A stretch of 11,101 nucleotides of DNA. Source: Betaproteobacteria bacterium. GTDB taxonomy: Bacteria > Pseudomonadota > Gammaproteobacteria > Burkholderiales > SG8-39. The translations under genes and the position numbers were made by a program. How positions within the stretch are numbered: the stretch's first letter is position 1; each line of letters opens with the position of its first letter. This document shows, in pieces, positions 1-6,693 of this stretch. The stretch spans positions 1 through 11,101 of the forward strand of contig SHXF01000130.1 of the NCBI GenBank assembly GCA_009693435.1, written 5' to 3'. Under the pieces are notes generated by a model. That model was not told where the DNA came from. It saw only the letters and a program-made list of their open reading frames with translations, and did no database searches.

Positions 1-144
1 CATCGACTCGGGCATGCTCGACTCCCCGGTGAAGGTACCATGGTGGAACGGCTTAAGCCTTCGAATGCTCGCCTGACGTGCCACTCCGATTTAACCCCCA
101 ATTCAGGAAATCCTTAGGGGAATTACTGTCCGTGGAAATCCAGG
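1..144 (-). mobile_element. End of an insertion sequence, left copy, cut by the window edge
   Basis: Positions 2-149 are the exact reverse complement of 10954-11101, a 148-bp match without a mismatch that stops abruptly at position 150. I place the IS tip at 144 because the next four bases, CTAG (145-148), also flank the other copy and look like a target sequence; the following T is then shared by chance. Reading outward on the minus strand, the tip begins CCTGGATTTCCACGG. About 130 bases in, a GGGGAG motif precedes an ATG at 15-13 (M-P-E-S-M), which fits the start of a transposase whose body lies outside the window. The family cannot be named from so little. A 4-bp CTAG target is used by several IS groups. 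Confidence 0.7.
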
Positions 145-149
145 CTAGT
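2..149 (+). repeat. 148-bp terminal inverted repeat, left arm
   Basis: This is a perfect inverted repeat of 10954-11101. Its length and exactness fit two copies of one IS end in opposite orientation. They also fit an assembler stopping a contig a fixed distance into a repeat. Confidence 0.95.
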
Positions 150-349
150 CCCGGGTGTTTCTTCTGCCGGCGCATCGCCGGTCTCAGCCGGGATTCCGGG
201 CTATGGGAGGACAGGGCTGCAGGGCGCGCATGTTAAGATTTTCAATGCCTTTTGCAGGATCGATACTGCAGAACAATCGCCGGTCATCTCCGCTATTGGG
301 CGCCTCGATTGTCATTGTTCATCTCGTGTGTGATTTCGGGAGATTCAGT
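150..349. other. Region between left IS end and fdxA
   Basis: I see no convincing gene here. The open frame that runs into fdxA from about 155 has no ferredoxin-like content before the TTG at 350. A perfect small hairpin, CCGGCG-CAT-CGCCGG (167-181), lies near the IS junction without a T-run. It could be the remnant of a terminator of a gene removed by the IS. The stretch must hold the fdxA promoter, but no clear -35/-10 pair stands out. Confidence 0.4.
338..342 (+). promoter_or_regulatory. Ribosome binding site setting the TTG start of fdxA
   Basis: GGGAG lies seven bases before the TTG at 350. It decides the start: the protein from this TTG has the family's usual length and begins two residues before the conserved V-I/V-T-E-S-C motif. 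Confidence 0.7.
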
Positions 350-673
350 TTGACTTACGTCATCACGGAATCATGCATCAAGTGCAAGTACACCGACTGC
401 GTCGACGTGTGCCCCGTGGATTGCTTTCGAGAAGGCCCGAATATGCTCGTCATCGATCCGGAGGAATGCATTGATTGCACGCTCTGTGTCTCCGAGTGTC
501 CGGTCCAGGCCATTTTTGCGGAGGATGATGTGCCTTCGGACCAGCGTGCCTACACTGCCCTCAACGCCGAACTGGCAAAGATCTGGACCCCCATTGTCGA
601 ACGCAGGGCGGCGCCGGCAGACGCCGACGACTGGGCCAGGTTAAAGGACAAGAAACACTTGCTTGAGCGGTAG
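350..673 (+). CDS. fdxA: FdxA-type seven-iron ferredoxin
   Basis: This is a small soluble electron carrier of 107 residues holding one [3Fe-4S] and one [4Fe-4S] cluster. By comparison with Azotobacter ferredoxin I (known family), Cys9, Cys17 and Cys50 should bind the 3Fe cluster and Cys21, Cys40, Cys43 and Cys46 the 4Fe cluster; all are present. The extra Cys12 and Cys25 are also typical. The N-terminus ([11 protein letters not shown]), the [12 protein letters not shown] block and the C-terminal tail ending in L-L-E-R are characteristic of FdxA. The length is the usual one for the family when translation begins at TTG 350; the open frame extends upstream, but those residues do not look like ferredoxin. 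The physiological partner cannot be told. The gene is convergent with the diguanylate cyclase gene, with 217 bp between their stops, and starts about 200 bp from the IS end. That IS may have separated it from its former upstream neighbour. Confidence 0.95.
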   Translation: MTYVITESCIKCKYTDCVDVCPVDCFREGPNMLVIDPEECIDCTLCVSECPVQAIFAEDDVPSDQRAYTALNAELAKIWTPIVERRAAPADADDWARLKDKKHLLER

Positions 674-890
674 GAAAATTCCGAACAAGTGTTCATTTCC
701 GGAAAAGCGTCAAGCGTGTTTCCTCTGAAGCGGGGGATATACAAGGGGCTCACTTCGGCAAAGGCGGCCCCCGTGTTCAGCATATCCTGAGCAAGTGTCC
801 GGGAAAGTCGTTTCACGGTGGGCGGGAGCGCAGGGCGAAACCAGGCGCAGGATGATGGATTCTCTCAGTGGATTCTCTCAGTGGATTCTC
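674..890. other. Convergent intergenic region between fdxA and the diguanylate cyclase
   Basis: No gene is supported. A 12-bp palindrome GAACAAGTGTTC (683-694), flanked by TTCC and GGAA, can form a bulged stem just after the fdxA stop. GC-rich complementary runs around 747-775 could fold on the transcript of the minus-strand gene. Neither has a good T-run, so neither is a clear intrinsic terminator. The right end enters the 13-bp tandem repeat. Confidence 0.4.
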
Positions 891-894
891 TCAG
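856..894. repeat. 13-bp tandem repeat, three exact copies, at the stop of the diguanylate cyclase gene
   Basis: The unit TGGATTCTCTCAG is repeated perfectly at 856-868, 869-881 and 882-894. On the minus strand each unit reads CTGAGAGAATCCA. The first TGA met is the stop codon of the GGDEF gene (893-891). Because 13 is not a multiple of three, the TGAs of the three units lie in all three frames, so the array is a stop in every frame. Confidence 0.95.
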
Positions 895-2192
895 GCGATA
901 TGGAAAGTGTTTCGCCCCGACGCCTTGGCCCGATAGAGCGCGCCGTCCGCCTTTGCAAGTGCGTCGATCGGAGTGACTTCGCCACCCTGCACCAACGCCA
1001 CGCCGATGCTGGTAGTGATGAGGACTGCGGAACCGTCCAGATCGAACGGTTCGCGCAGCGAGGCCAGGATTTTTTCCGCGAGGCGGGTCGCTGTGGCCCT
1101 ATGCTGGAGATCTTCCATGATGATGACAAATTCGTCGCCACCCAGGCGCGCGACGGTATCGGTGGAGCGAGTACATTCGCTCAGCCGGCCGGCGAACGCC
1201 TTGAGCAGCTCGTCACCGATTTTGTGGCCCAGCGTGTCATTTACCGCCTTGAAGCGATCGATGTCCAGGTACATCAGTGTGATCGGATCCTGGCGGCGCT
1301 TGCCGCGCTCCAGCGCCTGCTGCAACCGGTCCTCCAGCAGCGCGCGATTGGGTAGCCGCGTAAGGTGGTCGTGTTGGGCCATGTGTGCAAGCTTGTCTTC
1401 CAGCCTCTTGCGCTCGGTGATATCGATGATCATGGCGTAGAAGCCGAGCGCCCGGCCGGATGCATCGGGATGCGGCACATAGGCCACGGATACATAGCCC
1501 ACGCTTCCGTCCGGACGCGGGTCGTTGCGCTCGTAGTTTGCCGGCTCGCCCGACAGCGCCTTGTCTATCCAGGGTTTGGCCTGGCGGTACAGTTCTTCGC
1601 CGATGACCTCGCGCACTTTCCGGCCGCGGACCTGGTCTTCGCTTATGCCGAAGGCTTCGACATGCAGCCTGTTGCAGATGACATAACGCTCATCGGCGTC
1701 GATGTAGACGATCATCGCCGGCAGGGTATCCATTACCAGCCTGAGCATCTGCTGGCCCCGTTGCCAGGCTGCGGCCGCAGTTTCGGCCTTCGACCGGTAG
1801 TCGCGCTCCTTCGCAAGCTGTTTTTCATGGAACAGGGCCGCGCGTTCGCGCATGGCGCTCGTCATCAATGCAATCGCCGGTGTAGCGATCAACATCGCCA
1901 CCACGCGCAGCAGGTCATCCGGCTCGAAATCGAGGAATGTGCCCGGAATCGAAAAGTAATACGAGCCGTAGAACACCGCCACCAACGACGCCAGCAATCC
2001 GCCCGCAATACCGCCGGAGAAACTGGCGTAGATGATGGGAAGGATTGCGATGGCGGGCGGGTTCGGGATGATCAACAGCCCGAATCGCACCAGCAATTCG
2101 ATCGCGACGACACACAGTGCCGTGAGGCCCAGGCCGCGCAGGAGATCGCGGCGCGACGTTCTCGCGAGGTAGCGCTTCAGCGAATCCCGCAC
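891..2192 (-). CDS. Membrane-bound PAS-GGDEF diguanylate cyclase
   Basis: The protein is predicted to make c-di-GMP from two GTP at the inner membrane. It has 433 residues. About 20-110 hold four hydrophobic segments separated by short loops, a small membrane sensor module. About 112-145 are a charged, Ala-rich helix that could be a coiled coil. About 146-262 form a PAS/PAC domain ending in the typical DITERKRLEDKL linker. About 268-433 are the GGDEF domain, with LDIDRFKAVNDTLGH (metal Asp310), an intact GGDEF at 351-355 and the product-inhibition I-site RSTD at 342-345, spaced five residues before GGDEF. All key residues are there, so activity is likely. The GTG start at 2192 is the only upstream choice, since an in-frame stop lies five codons before it. 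It has no Shine-Dalgarno sequence and follows the oxygenase stop by 12 bases, so translation is probably coupled. The ligand is unknown. Confidence 0.93.
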   Translation of the reverse strand: MRDSLKRYLARTSRRDLLRGLGLTALCVVAIELLVRFGLLIIPNPPAIAILPIIYASFSGGIAGGLLASLVAVFYGSYYFSIPGTFLDFEPDDLLRVVAMLIATPAIALMTSAMRERAALFHEKQLAKERDYRSKAETAAAAWQRGQQMLRLVMDTLPAMIVYIDADERYVICNRLHVEAFGISEDQVRGRKVREVIGEELYRQAKPWIDKALSGEPANYERNDPRPDGSVGYVSVAYVPHPDASGRALGFYAMIIDITERKRLEDKLAHMAQHDHLTRLPNRALLEDRLQQALERGKRRQDPITLMYLDIDRFKAVNDTLGHKIGDELLKAFAGRLSECTRSTDTVARLGGDEFVIIMEDLQHRATATRLAEKILASLREPFDLDGSAVLITTSIGVALVQGGEVTPIDALAKADGALYRAKASGRNTFHIA

Positions 2193-2204
2193 TGGAGGCC
2201 GCGT

Positions 2205-3068
2205 TCAGCGATCCTGGCTCGTGCCCGCGCGCAGCAGGCCGCGATCGCTATCCCATATCACCGGAAATATCTCGTCGTCGGACGGATAGGTTCCCGATGC
2301 CAGCGCCGGCTGCACCGGCATCTGCAATACGTGCTCGCGCGGATCCCAGATCGCGTCGGCGCCGATGTAACGCACCGATACGCCGACGCGGGTAACGCTG
2401 GCCGACGGGTTGCCGCTGGCGCCGTGCACCGTCAGCGGATGGTGGCAGACCACGTCGCCCGGTTGCAGGCTCCAGGAAAGAAAGCGCAGATCCGGGTCGC
2501 CGTAGCGGGTGCTGAAGTCGGGGCAGGGCTCCAGGGACGTGTCGGTGTATCTCGGGTCCTCGTCCGGCGTCACGGCGCGGTAGGTCTTTCCCCACTTGTG
2601 CGAGCCCGCCACGTATTCGACGCCACTCGATGCCTTGTCGACCGGCGTGAGCGCCAGCCAGATCGAGACGATATCCTGGCCGCGCAGCGGCCAGTAGGGC
2701 AGATCGTGATGCCAATGCGTGATGGCGCTGGCGCCGGGTTCCTTGACGAACAACTGGTCGTAGAAGAAACGCACGCTGGCCGCGCGCATCAGGCGCGCGG
2801 CCAGTTCGCCCATGGGCGAGCGCTCGCGCAGCGCCAGGAAGTTCGGCTCTTTGTGGCACATGAAGGTGCTTATGTAGAAGCGCGATTTTTCGCCTGGATT
2901 GACCACCAGCTTGCTGCGCCAGGAATTCTGGTTCATGTAGTCGATCGCTGCGACGCGCATCCGCTCGCACCATTCGGCGTCAAACATCCCGCGCAGGCAC
3001 ACCACGCCGTCCTCCTTATAGGCACGAACTTCGTCTTCGGTAATCGGGCGCAAGGGTTGCCGGTTCAT
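2205..3068 (-). CDS. Phytanoyl-CoA dioxygenase (PhyH) family 2OG-Fe(II) oxygenase
   Basis: This is a cytosolic non-haem iron enzyme of 287 residues that should couple oxidation of an unidentified substrate to conversion of 2-oxoglutarate to succinate and CO2. The facial triad is visible: His120 and Asp122 in HWHHDLPYW, and His215 in LTVHGASGN. Arg227, twelve residues after the distal His, is the likely 2OG-binding Arg. Other family signatures are the N-terminal FKEDGVV-like segment (YKEDGVVCLRG), the WLALTPVD block and the LQPGDVVCHH strand. I chose the ATG at 3068 because GGAGG (3077-3073) stands four bases upstream; an in-frame extension of 20 residues does not resemble the family. The gene is first in an operon with the diguanylate cyclase and is divergent from the MFS gene. 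PhyH enzymes hydroxylate fatty acyl-CoAs, ectoine, phosphonates and many natural products, so the substrate cannot be assigned. Confidence 0.9.
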   Translation of the reverse strand: MNRQPLRPITEDEVRAYKEDGVVCLRGMFDAEWCERMRVAAIDYMNQNSWRSKLVVNPGEKSRFYISTFMCHKEPNFLALRERSPMGELAARLMRAASVRFFYDQLFVKEPGASAITHWHHDLPYWPLRGQDIVSIWLALTPVDKASSGVEYVAGSHKWGKTYRAVTPDEDPRYTDTSLEPCPDFSTRYGDPDLRFLSWSLQPGDVVCHHPLTVHGASGNPSASVTRVGVSVRYIGADAIWDPREHVLQMPVQPALASGTYPSDDEIFPVIWDSDRGLLRAGTSQDR

Positions 3069-3072
3069 TCTT

Positions 3073-3077
3073 CCTCC
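3073..3077 (-). promoter_or_regulatory. Ribosome binding site of the PhyH-like gene
   Basis: GGAGG on the minus strand, continuing AAGA to the ATG at 3068, selects this start over the upstream in-frame ATG at 3128. Confidence 0.75.
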
Positions 3078-3169
3078 AACGATTCGATGACGCCCGGGAA
3101 CGCCCGGAACGGCGGCCTTTTGCGGCATGCGACGGCTGCTGCGCGGTTGTTCGTGGGCCTCCGGTCCGC

Positions 3170-3207
3170 GCCGTGGAAGGATACTGCCGCCGTGGAAGGA
3201 TACTGCC
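3170..3207. repeat. 19-bp tandem duplication
   Basis: GCCGTGGAAGGATACTGCC occurs twice head to tail (3170-3188 and 3189-3207) without a mismatch. It lies upstream of the PhyH-like gene. Confidence 0.95.
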
Positions 3208-3263
3208 TGAGGGACGTTAATTTGTTTTGGGACAATACTGCAGAGGCCACTGCGTTAGCAAGG

Positions 3264-3287
3264 GTGATGGACAGCGTGATGGACGGC
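3264..3287. repeat. 12-bp tandem duplication
   Basis: GTGATGGAC(A/G)GC occurs twice (3264-3275 and 3276-3287), with one difference. It keeps frame in the coding-like stretch that contains it (V-M-D-S, V-M-D-G). Confidence 0.85.
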
Positions 3288-3401
3288 GGGGTGCTCACCG
3301 GCGAGGCGCTGCGCACCCCGCTGGTGGTGCGGCAGTTCCCGTACTGGCCGCGTCGTGGCCCGGGCACGGTGTCCCGGGCAAGGTGTCCCGGGCACGGTTG
3401 A
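3267..3401 (+). other. Coding-like remnant or small unrecognised ORF
   Basis: From ATG 3267 to the stop ending at 3401 there are 44 codons, of which the first 30 or so end in G or C almost without exception, like the real genes nearby. The peptide includes LTGEALRTPLVVRQFPYWPR. I do not recognise it. The following 14-bp repeats give low-complexity residues (GPGTVSRARCPGHG). There is no good ribosome binding site. It could be the end of a decayed gene, a small gene, or chance in GC-rich DNA. No function is proposed. Confidence 0.25.
3358..3399. repeat. 14-bp tandem repeat, three copies
   Basis: The unit TCCCGGGCACGGTG lies at 3358-3371 (first base G), 3372-3385 (one A for C) and 3386-3399 (last base T). 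It is GC-rich, and each copy carries the palindrome CCCGGG. Confidence 0.9.
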
Positions 3402-3426
3402 CTTCGCGCATGGCTGAACCGATCAT

Positions 3427-3446
3427 CCGCATAAATCCGCATAAAT
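3427..3446. repeat. 10-bp tandem duplication before the MFS gene
   Basis: CCGCATAAAT occurs twice exactly (3427-3436 and 3437-3446), 38 bp before the MFS start codon and therefore probably in its leader or promoter. A third partial copy cannot be made out. Confidence 0.85.
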
Positions 3447-3484
3447 TTGCCTTCAAGCTGCACCGCCAAAGGAAGCATCGACCG

Positions 3485-4765
3485 ATGAGCGCCATTGCAC
3501 CCGCCGCACCCGTCGTTGCCGGACTGAAGTCGTTTCGAGACGTGTGGCTGGTCAGCATCGGCCACGGCCTGACGCATTGGTACCCCGCGACCTTTTACGT
3601 GCTGCTGCCGCTGATCGGCAGGGAACTCGGCTTGTCCTACAGCCAGATCGGCCTGATCATGACCGTTCAGGCACTCGTCGGCGCCTTGTCGAACATTCCT
3701 GGCGGGCTGATAGTCGATACCTTCGGCAGGAAAAATCTGATGCTGGCACTGTCGTTGTTCTGGGTCGCCTTTCCGTATGCGCTAATGGGGTTCACCCAGA
3801 ATTACGCGATGCTGTTGATCTGCGTGTCGCTGGTCGGCATCGGCAATAACCTGTGGCATCCGGCTGCAATTCCAATGCTGGCAGACCGCTTTCCCCACCG
3901 CAAGGGGCTGGTGCTGTCGCTGCACAGCATGGGTGGCAACGCCGGGGATGCCCTGGCACCGCTGGCGGTCGGCGCGTTGCTCGCCACTCTGACCTGGCGC
4001 GAGGTGGTGGTGCTCAATATCGCACCGGGGATGATCATCGCCTGCCTGTTGCTGGCGATGCTGGGCAACGCGGGCCGGGTCGCCGCGGCGGCGAGCAAGC
4101 CCGCTGCCGGCAAGACCGGAGGCTCGAAAAGCGGCGCCAGAGGAAATGCCGAGGGGCAATCGATGGCTCAATACCTGCGCGGCATGCGCGAACTGCTGAA
4201 AAGCCGGGGCCTGGCCATGCTGGTGCTGGGTACAACTTTCCGCGCCATGACACAGGCCGCGCTGCTGGTGTTCCTGCCGCTGTTCCTGGCCTATGAGATG
4301 GGCTACGAGCCGTTCCAGGTCGGGGTGTGTCTGTTTGCGTTGCAGGCTGCCGGTTTCATCGCCGCCCCCATCGCCGGACAGATGTCGGACAAGCTGGGCC
4401 CGCGCGGGGTGATCATGTGGAGCATGATGATGACAGCCGCGGTGCTGATCATGATGATCGTCGCCGGTCCGTCGCCCGCATTCGTCTATTTCATTGCGGT
4501 GCTCGGATTCTTCCTCTACGCGGTGCGTTCGGTGCTGCAGGCATGGCTGCTCGAACTCACGCCGAAGAATATGGGTGGCAGCAGCATCGGCATCATGTTC
4601 GGAGCGCAGTCGCTCGGAGCAGCCATCTCCCCTGCAGTGGGTGGCTGGCTCGCGGACAGTTACGGCCTGATGGCCACGTTCATGTTCCTCGCCGCCACCA
4701 TAGTCGTCGCCAATTTTTTCGTATTTTTTGTTCCGTCACCGCCCGCGCACAGCGTAGCGCGTTGA
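3485..4765 (+). CDS. MFS transporter, fosmidomycin-resistance-like
   Basis: This is an inner-membrane major facilitator of 426 residues with about twelve hydrophobic helices in two halves. The halves are separated by a hydrophilic loop at about 197-240 rich in Ala, Gly, Lys and Ser. The family motif A is clear after the second helix (GGLIVDTFGRK, 73-83). The HGLTHWYPATFYVLLPLI start of helix 1 and the LHSMGGNAGDALAPL stretch in helix 5 resemble the Fsr branch of efflux proteins, from memory and without an alignment. The ATG at 3485 is preceded by AAAGGAAG (3468-3475) at nine bases, and the N-terminal residues before helix 1 are short. Translation further upstream gives only repeat-derived sequence. 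The gene is followed 39 bp later by frmA, so the two are probably cotranscribed. Direction of transport and substrate are unknown. Confidence 0.9.
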   Translation: MSAIAPAAPVVAGLKSFRDVWLVSIGHGLTHWYPATFYVLLPLIGRELGLSYSQIGLIMTVQALVGALSNIPGGLIVDTFGRKNLMLALSLFWVAFPYALMGFTQNYAMLLICVSLVGIGNNLWHPAAIPMLADRFPHRKGLVLSLHSMGGNAGDALAPLAVGALLATLTWREVVVLNIAPGMIIACLLLAMLGNAGRVAAAASKPAAGKTGGSKSGARGNAEGQSMAQYLRGMRELLKSRGLAMLVLGTTFRAMTQAALLVFLPLFLAYEMGYEPFQVGVCLFALQAAGFIAAPIAGQMSDKLGPRGVIMWSMMMTAAVLIMMIVAGPSPAFVYFIAVLGFFLYAVRSVLQAWLLELTPKNMGGSSIGIMFGAQSLGAAISPAVGGWLADSYGLMATFMFLAATIVVANFFVFFVPSPPAHSVAR

Positions 4766-4804
4766 GGATCTTGATCCCGAATTGCTCAAGCAAAAGGAGT
4801 CTCC

Positions 4805-5914
4805 ATGAAGGTTAAAGCCGCCGTTGCCCACGAGGCCGGCAAGCCGCTGATCATCGAAAGCGTCGATCTGGACGGACCGAAAGCGGGCGAAGTGCTGGTC
4901 GAACTCAAGGCGACGGGCATCTGCCACACCGATGAATTCACCCGCTCGGGGGCCGACCCGGAAGGCTTGTTCCCGGCCATCCTCGGGCATGAGGGCGCGG
5001 GCGTCGTGGTCGATACCGGCGCGGGGGTCACCACCGTGAAGAAGGGCGATCACGTCATCCCGCTCTACATTCCCGAATGCCGCGGTTGCAAGGCCTGCCT
5101 GTCGCGCAAGACCAATCTGTGCACCGCCATACGCGGCACGCAGGGCAAGGGCATGATGCCCGATGGCAGCAGCCGTTTCTCCCTGGGCGGGAAGCCGCTG
5201 CACCACTACATGGGCTGCTCGACGTTTGCCAACTACACCGTGTTGCCGGAGATTGCGCTGGCGAAGGTGCGCGAAGACGCGCCCTTCGACAAGATCTGCT
5301 ACATCGGCTGCGGCGTCACCACCGGCATCGGCGCCGTGATCAATACTGCCAAAGTCGAGCCGGGCGCGAACGTGGTGGTGTTCGGCCTGGGCGGCATCGG
5401 CCTCAACGTGGTCCAGGGCGCCCGCCTTGCCGGCGCCGACAAGATCATCGGGGTCGACCTGAACCCGAAACGCAAGGCCATGGCCGAGAAATTCGGCATG
5501 ACGCATTTCGTCAATCCGCAGGAAGTGAAGGGGGACCTCGTGCCGTATCTGGTCGACCTCACCGATGGTGGCGCCGACTACAGTTTCGAATGCATAGGCA
5601 ACGTGGAGGTGATGCGCCAGGCGCTGGAGTGCTGCCACCGCGGCTGGGGCACCTCGGTGATCATCGGGGTGGCGGGCGCGGGCCAGGAGATCAAGACCCG
5701 GCCGTTTCAGCTGGTGACCGGCCGCACCTGGAAGGGCACGGCGTTCGGCGGCGCGCGTGGAAGAACCGATGTGCCGCGCATCGTCGACTGGTACATGCAG
5801 GGCAAGATCAACATCGATGACCTGATCACCCACACCATGCCGCTGGCCGACATCAACCGTGCGTTCGACCTGATGCACGCCGGGGATTCCATCCGCAGCG
5901 TGGTGGTGTATTGA
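4805..5914 (+). CDS. frmA: S-(hydroxymethyl)glutathione dehydrogenase / class III alcohol dehydrogenase
   Basis: This cytosolic zinc enzyme oxidises S-hydroxymethylglutathione, the adduct of formaldehyde and glutathione, to S-formylglutathione with NAD; the family also reduces S-nitrosoglutathione. It has 369 residues, the usual length. The catalytic zinc ligands are Cys40 (GICHTDE), His62 with Glu63 (GHEGAG) and Cys169 (IGCGVTTG). The structural zinc is held by Cys92, Cys95, Cys98 and Cys106. The nucleotide-binding loop is GLGGIG (194-199), with Asp218 favouring NAD over NADP. Arg110 (IRGTQGKG) matches the glutathione-binding Arg that marks class III. AGGAG (4795-4799) lies five bases before ATG. 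It follows the MFS gene at 39 bp. The usual partner, S-formylglutathione hydrolase, is not next to it, and no FrmR-type regulator is in the window. Confidence 0.95.
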   Translation: MKVKAAVAHEAGKPLIIESVDLDGPKAGEVLVELKATGICHTDEFTRSGADPEGLFPAILGHEGAGVVVDTGAGVTTVKKGDHVIPLYIPECRGCKACLSRKTNLCTAIRGTQGKGMMPDGSSRFSLGGKPLHHYMGCSTFANYTVLPEIALAKVREDAPFDKICYIGCGVTTGIGAVINTAKVEPGANVVVFGLGGIGLNVVQGARLAGADKIIGVDLNPKRKAMAEKFGMTHFVNPQEVKGDLVPYLVDLTDGGADYSFECIGNVEVMRQALECCHRGWGTSVIIGVAGAGQEIKTRPFQLVTGRTWKGTAFGGARGRTDVPRIVDWYMQGKINIDDLITHTMPLADINRAFDLMHAGDSIRSVVVY

Positions 5915-5925
5915 TCCGGTTGCAT

Positions 5926-5951
5926 TGCCGCCGGGCGTGCTGCCGGCGGCA
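5926..5951 (+). terminator. Strong hairpin after frmA, possible terminator
   Basis: TGCCGCCGG (5926-5934) pairs perfectly with CCGGCGGCA (5943-5951) across an eight-base loop, starting 12 bases after the frmA stop. No T-run follows on the plus strand, so it is not a textbook intrinsic terminator. It may instead protect the 3' end or separate frmA from the rhomboid gene. Confidence 0.4.
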
Positions 5952-5992
5952 CGGATGGATTCTGCTCGCCGCCGCGATGCATGCAAGCGCGG

Positions 5993-5998
5993 GATAAT
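5993..5998 (+). promoter_or_regulatory. Possible -10 box before the rhomboid gene
   Basis: GATAAT stands 27 bases before the rhomboid ATG, inside GC-rich DNA. No good -35 hexamer is seen at 17 bp, so this is weak. Confidence 0.25.
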
Positions 5999-6025
5999 GC
6001 GCGCATCCCGTTCCGGATAACCTTC

Positions 6026-6643
6026 ATGTTGAAAGCCATCCCGCCTGCAGCGCGCGCCATCATCATCGCCAACGTGGTGCTGTTTGTGGGGCAGAACTAT
6101 GCCGACAGCACGCTTACCGCCTGGCTGGCGCTGTGGCCGGTAGATGGCACTTTGCCGCGGGGCTACCCGGGATTCCTGCCGTGGCAGGTGCTGACCTACA
6201 GTTTTCTCCACGGGGGCATCGGCCACCTGTTCTTCAACATGTTCGCGTTGTACATGTTCGGCGGCGAACTGGAACAGCTGTGGGGGACGAAGCGCTTCAT
6301 GAACCTGTACTTCGCGAGCGTGCTCACGGCTGCACTGATGCAGCTCGCCTACGCGCATTACTCGGGCAGCCCGCCCTACCCGACAGTGGGGGCGTCCGGC
6401 GGGGTTTTCGGCCTGCTGCTCGCCTACGCGATGTACTTCCCGCGGCGGCGCATCCTGTTGCTGATCCCGCCGGTGCCGCTGCCGGCGTGGTTGTTCGTGT
6501 CCTTGTATGGCTTGGTCGAGCTGTATCTTGGCGTTACCGGATCGCAGCAGGGAGTGGCGCATTTCGCGCATCTGGGAGGCATGCTGGGCGCATGGCTGCT
6601 CATCCAGTACTGGCGTGGCCGGGCGCCGTTCGCGCGGAACTGA
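6026..6643 (+). CDS. Rhomboid-family intramembrane serine protease
   Basis: This is a polytopic inner-membrane protease of 205 residues that cleaves substrate helices within the bilayer. The Ser-His dyad is present: Ser124 in GASGGVFG and His182 in AHLGGMLGAW. The HxxxN motif of the second helix (His67, Asn71) contributes the oxyanion-side residues. The loop LEQLWGTKRFMNLYF after it is also characteristic. About six hydrophobic helices are visible, the minimal bacterial rhomboid core, with no extra domain. I chose the ATG at 6026 because hydrophobic helix 1 follows directly (AIIIANVVLF). An in-frame ATG at 5981 adds 15 unfamiliar residues. Neither start has a strong ribosome binding site. It is 111 bp after frmA on the same strand, with a hairpin between, and may have its own promoter. 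The substrate cannot be inferred. Confidence 0.92.
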   Translation: MLKAIPPAARAIIIANVVLFVGQNYADSTLTAWLALWPVDGTLPRGYPGFLPWQVLTYSFLHGGIGHLFFNMFALYMFGGELEQLWGTKRFMNLYFASVLTAALMQLAYAHYSGSPPYPTVGASGGVFGLLLAYAMYFPRRRILLLIPPVPLPAWLFVSLYGLVELYLGVTGSQQGVAHFAHLGGMLGAWLLIQYWRGRAPFARN

Positions 6644-6693
6644 TCGGGTTGCAGGTCTGACTTCAAGCCCGGACTGCCCGCAGTTATTCCGCG

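Larger units (their letters stand above)
3069..3484. other. Divergent, repeat-dense intergenic region
   Basis: These 416 bp separate the divergent oxygenase and MFS genes and must hold both promoters. I could not find a convincing promoter pair; the most AT-rich part is 3208-3235. Four different short tandem duplications lie here, with units of 19, 12, 14 and 10 bp. Between about 3262 and 3371 one plus-strand frame has almost exclusively G or C at third codon positions, like a coding remnant. No complete known gene is recognisable. Confidence 0.6.

Noticed and set aside
155..349. A 65-residue N-terminal extension of the ferredoxin
   Set aside because: FdxA proteins begin near the TTG at 350, which has a good ribosome binding site. 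The extension is not ferredoxin-like and begins at the IS junction.
682..694. CGAACAAGTGTTC, resembling the LexA (SOS) box of Gram-positive bacteria
   Set aside because: It lies between the 3' ends of two convergent genes, not in a promoter. Proteobacterial LexA boxes also look different. A chance palindrome or weak hairpin is more likely.
550..816. An 88-codon minus-strand frame between the cyclase and fdxA
   Set aside because: It overlaps the 3' end of fdxA in antisense, has no ribosome binding site and no recognisable motif.
1365..3401. A 678-codon plus-strand open frame antisense to the cyclase and oxygenase genes
   Set aside because: The opposite strand carries complete domain signatures. 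The plus-strand translation has none until the possible remnant near its end.
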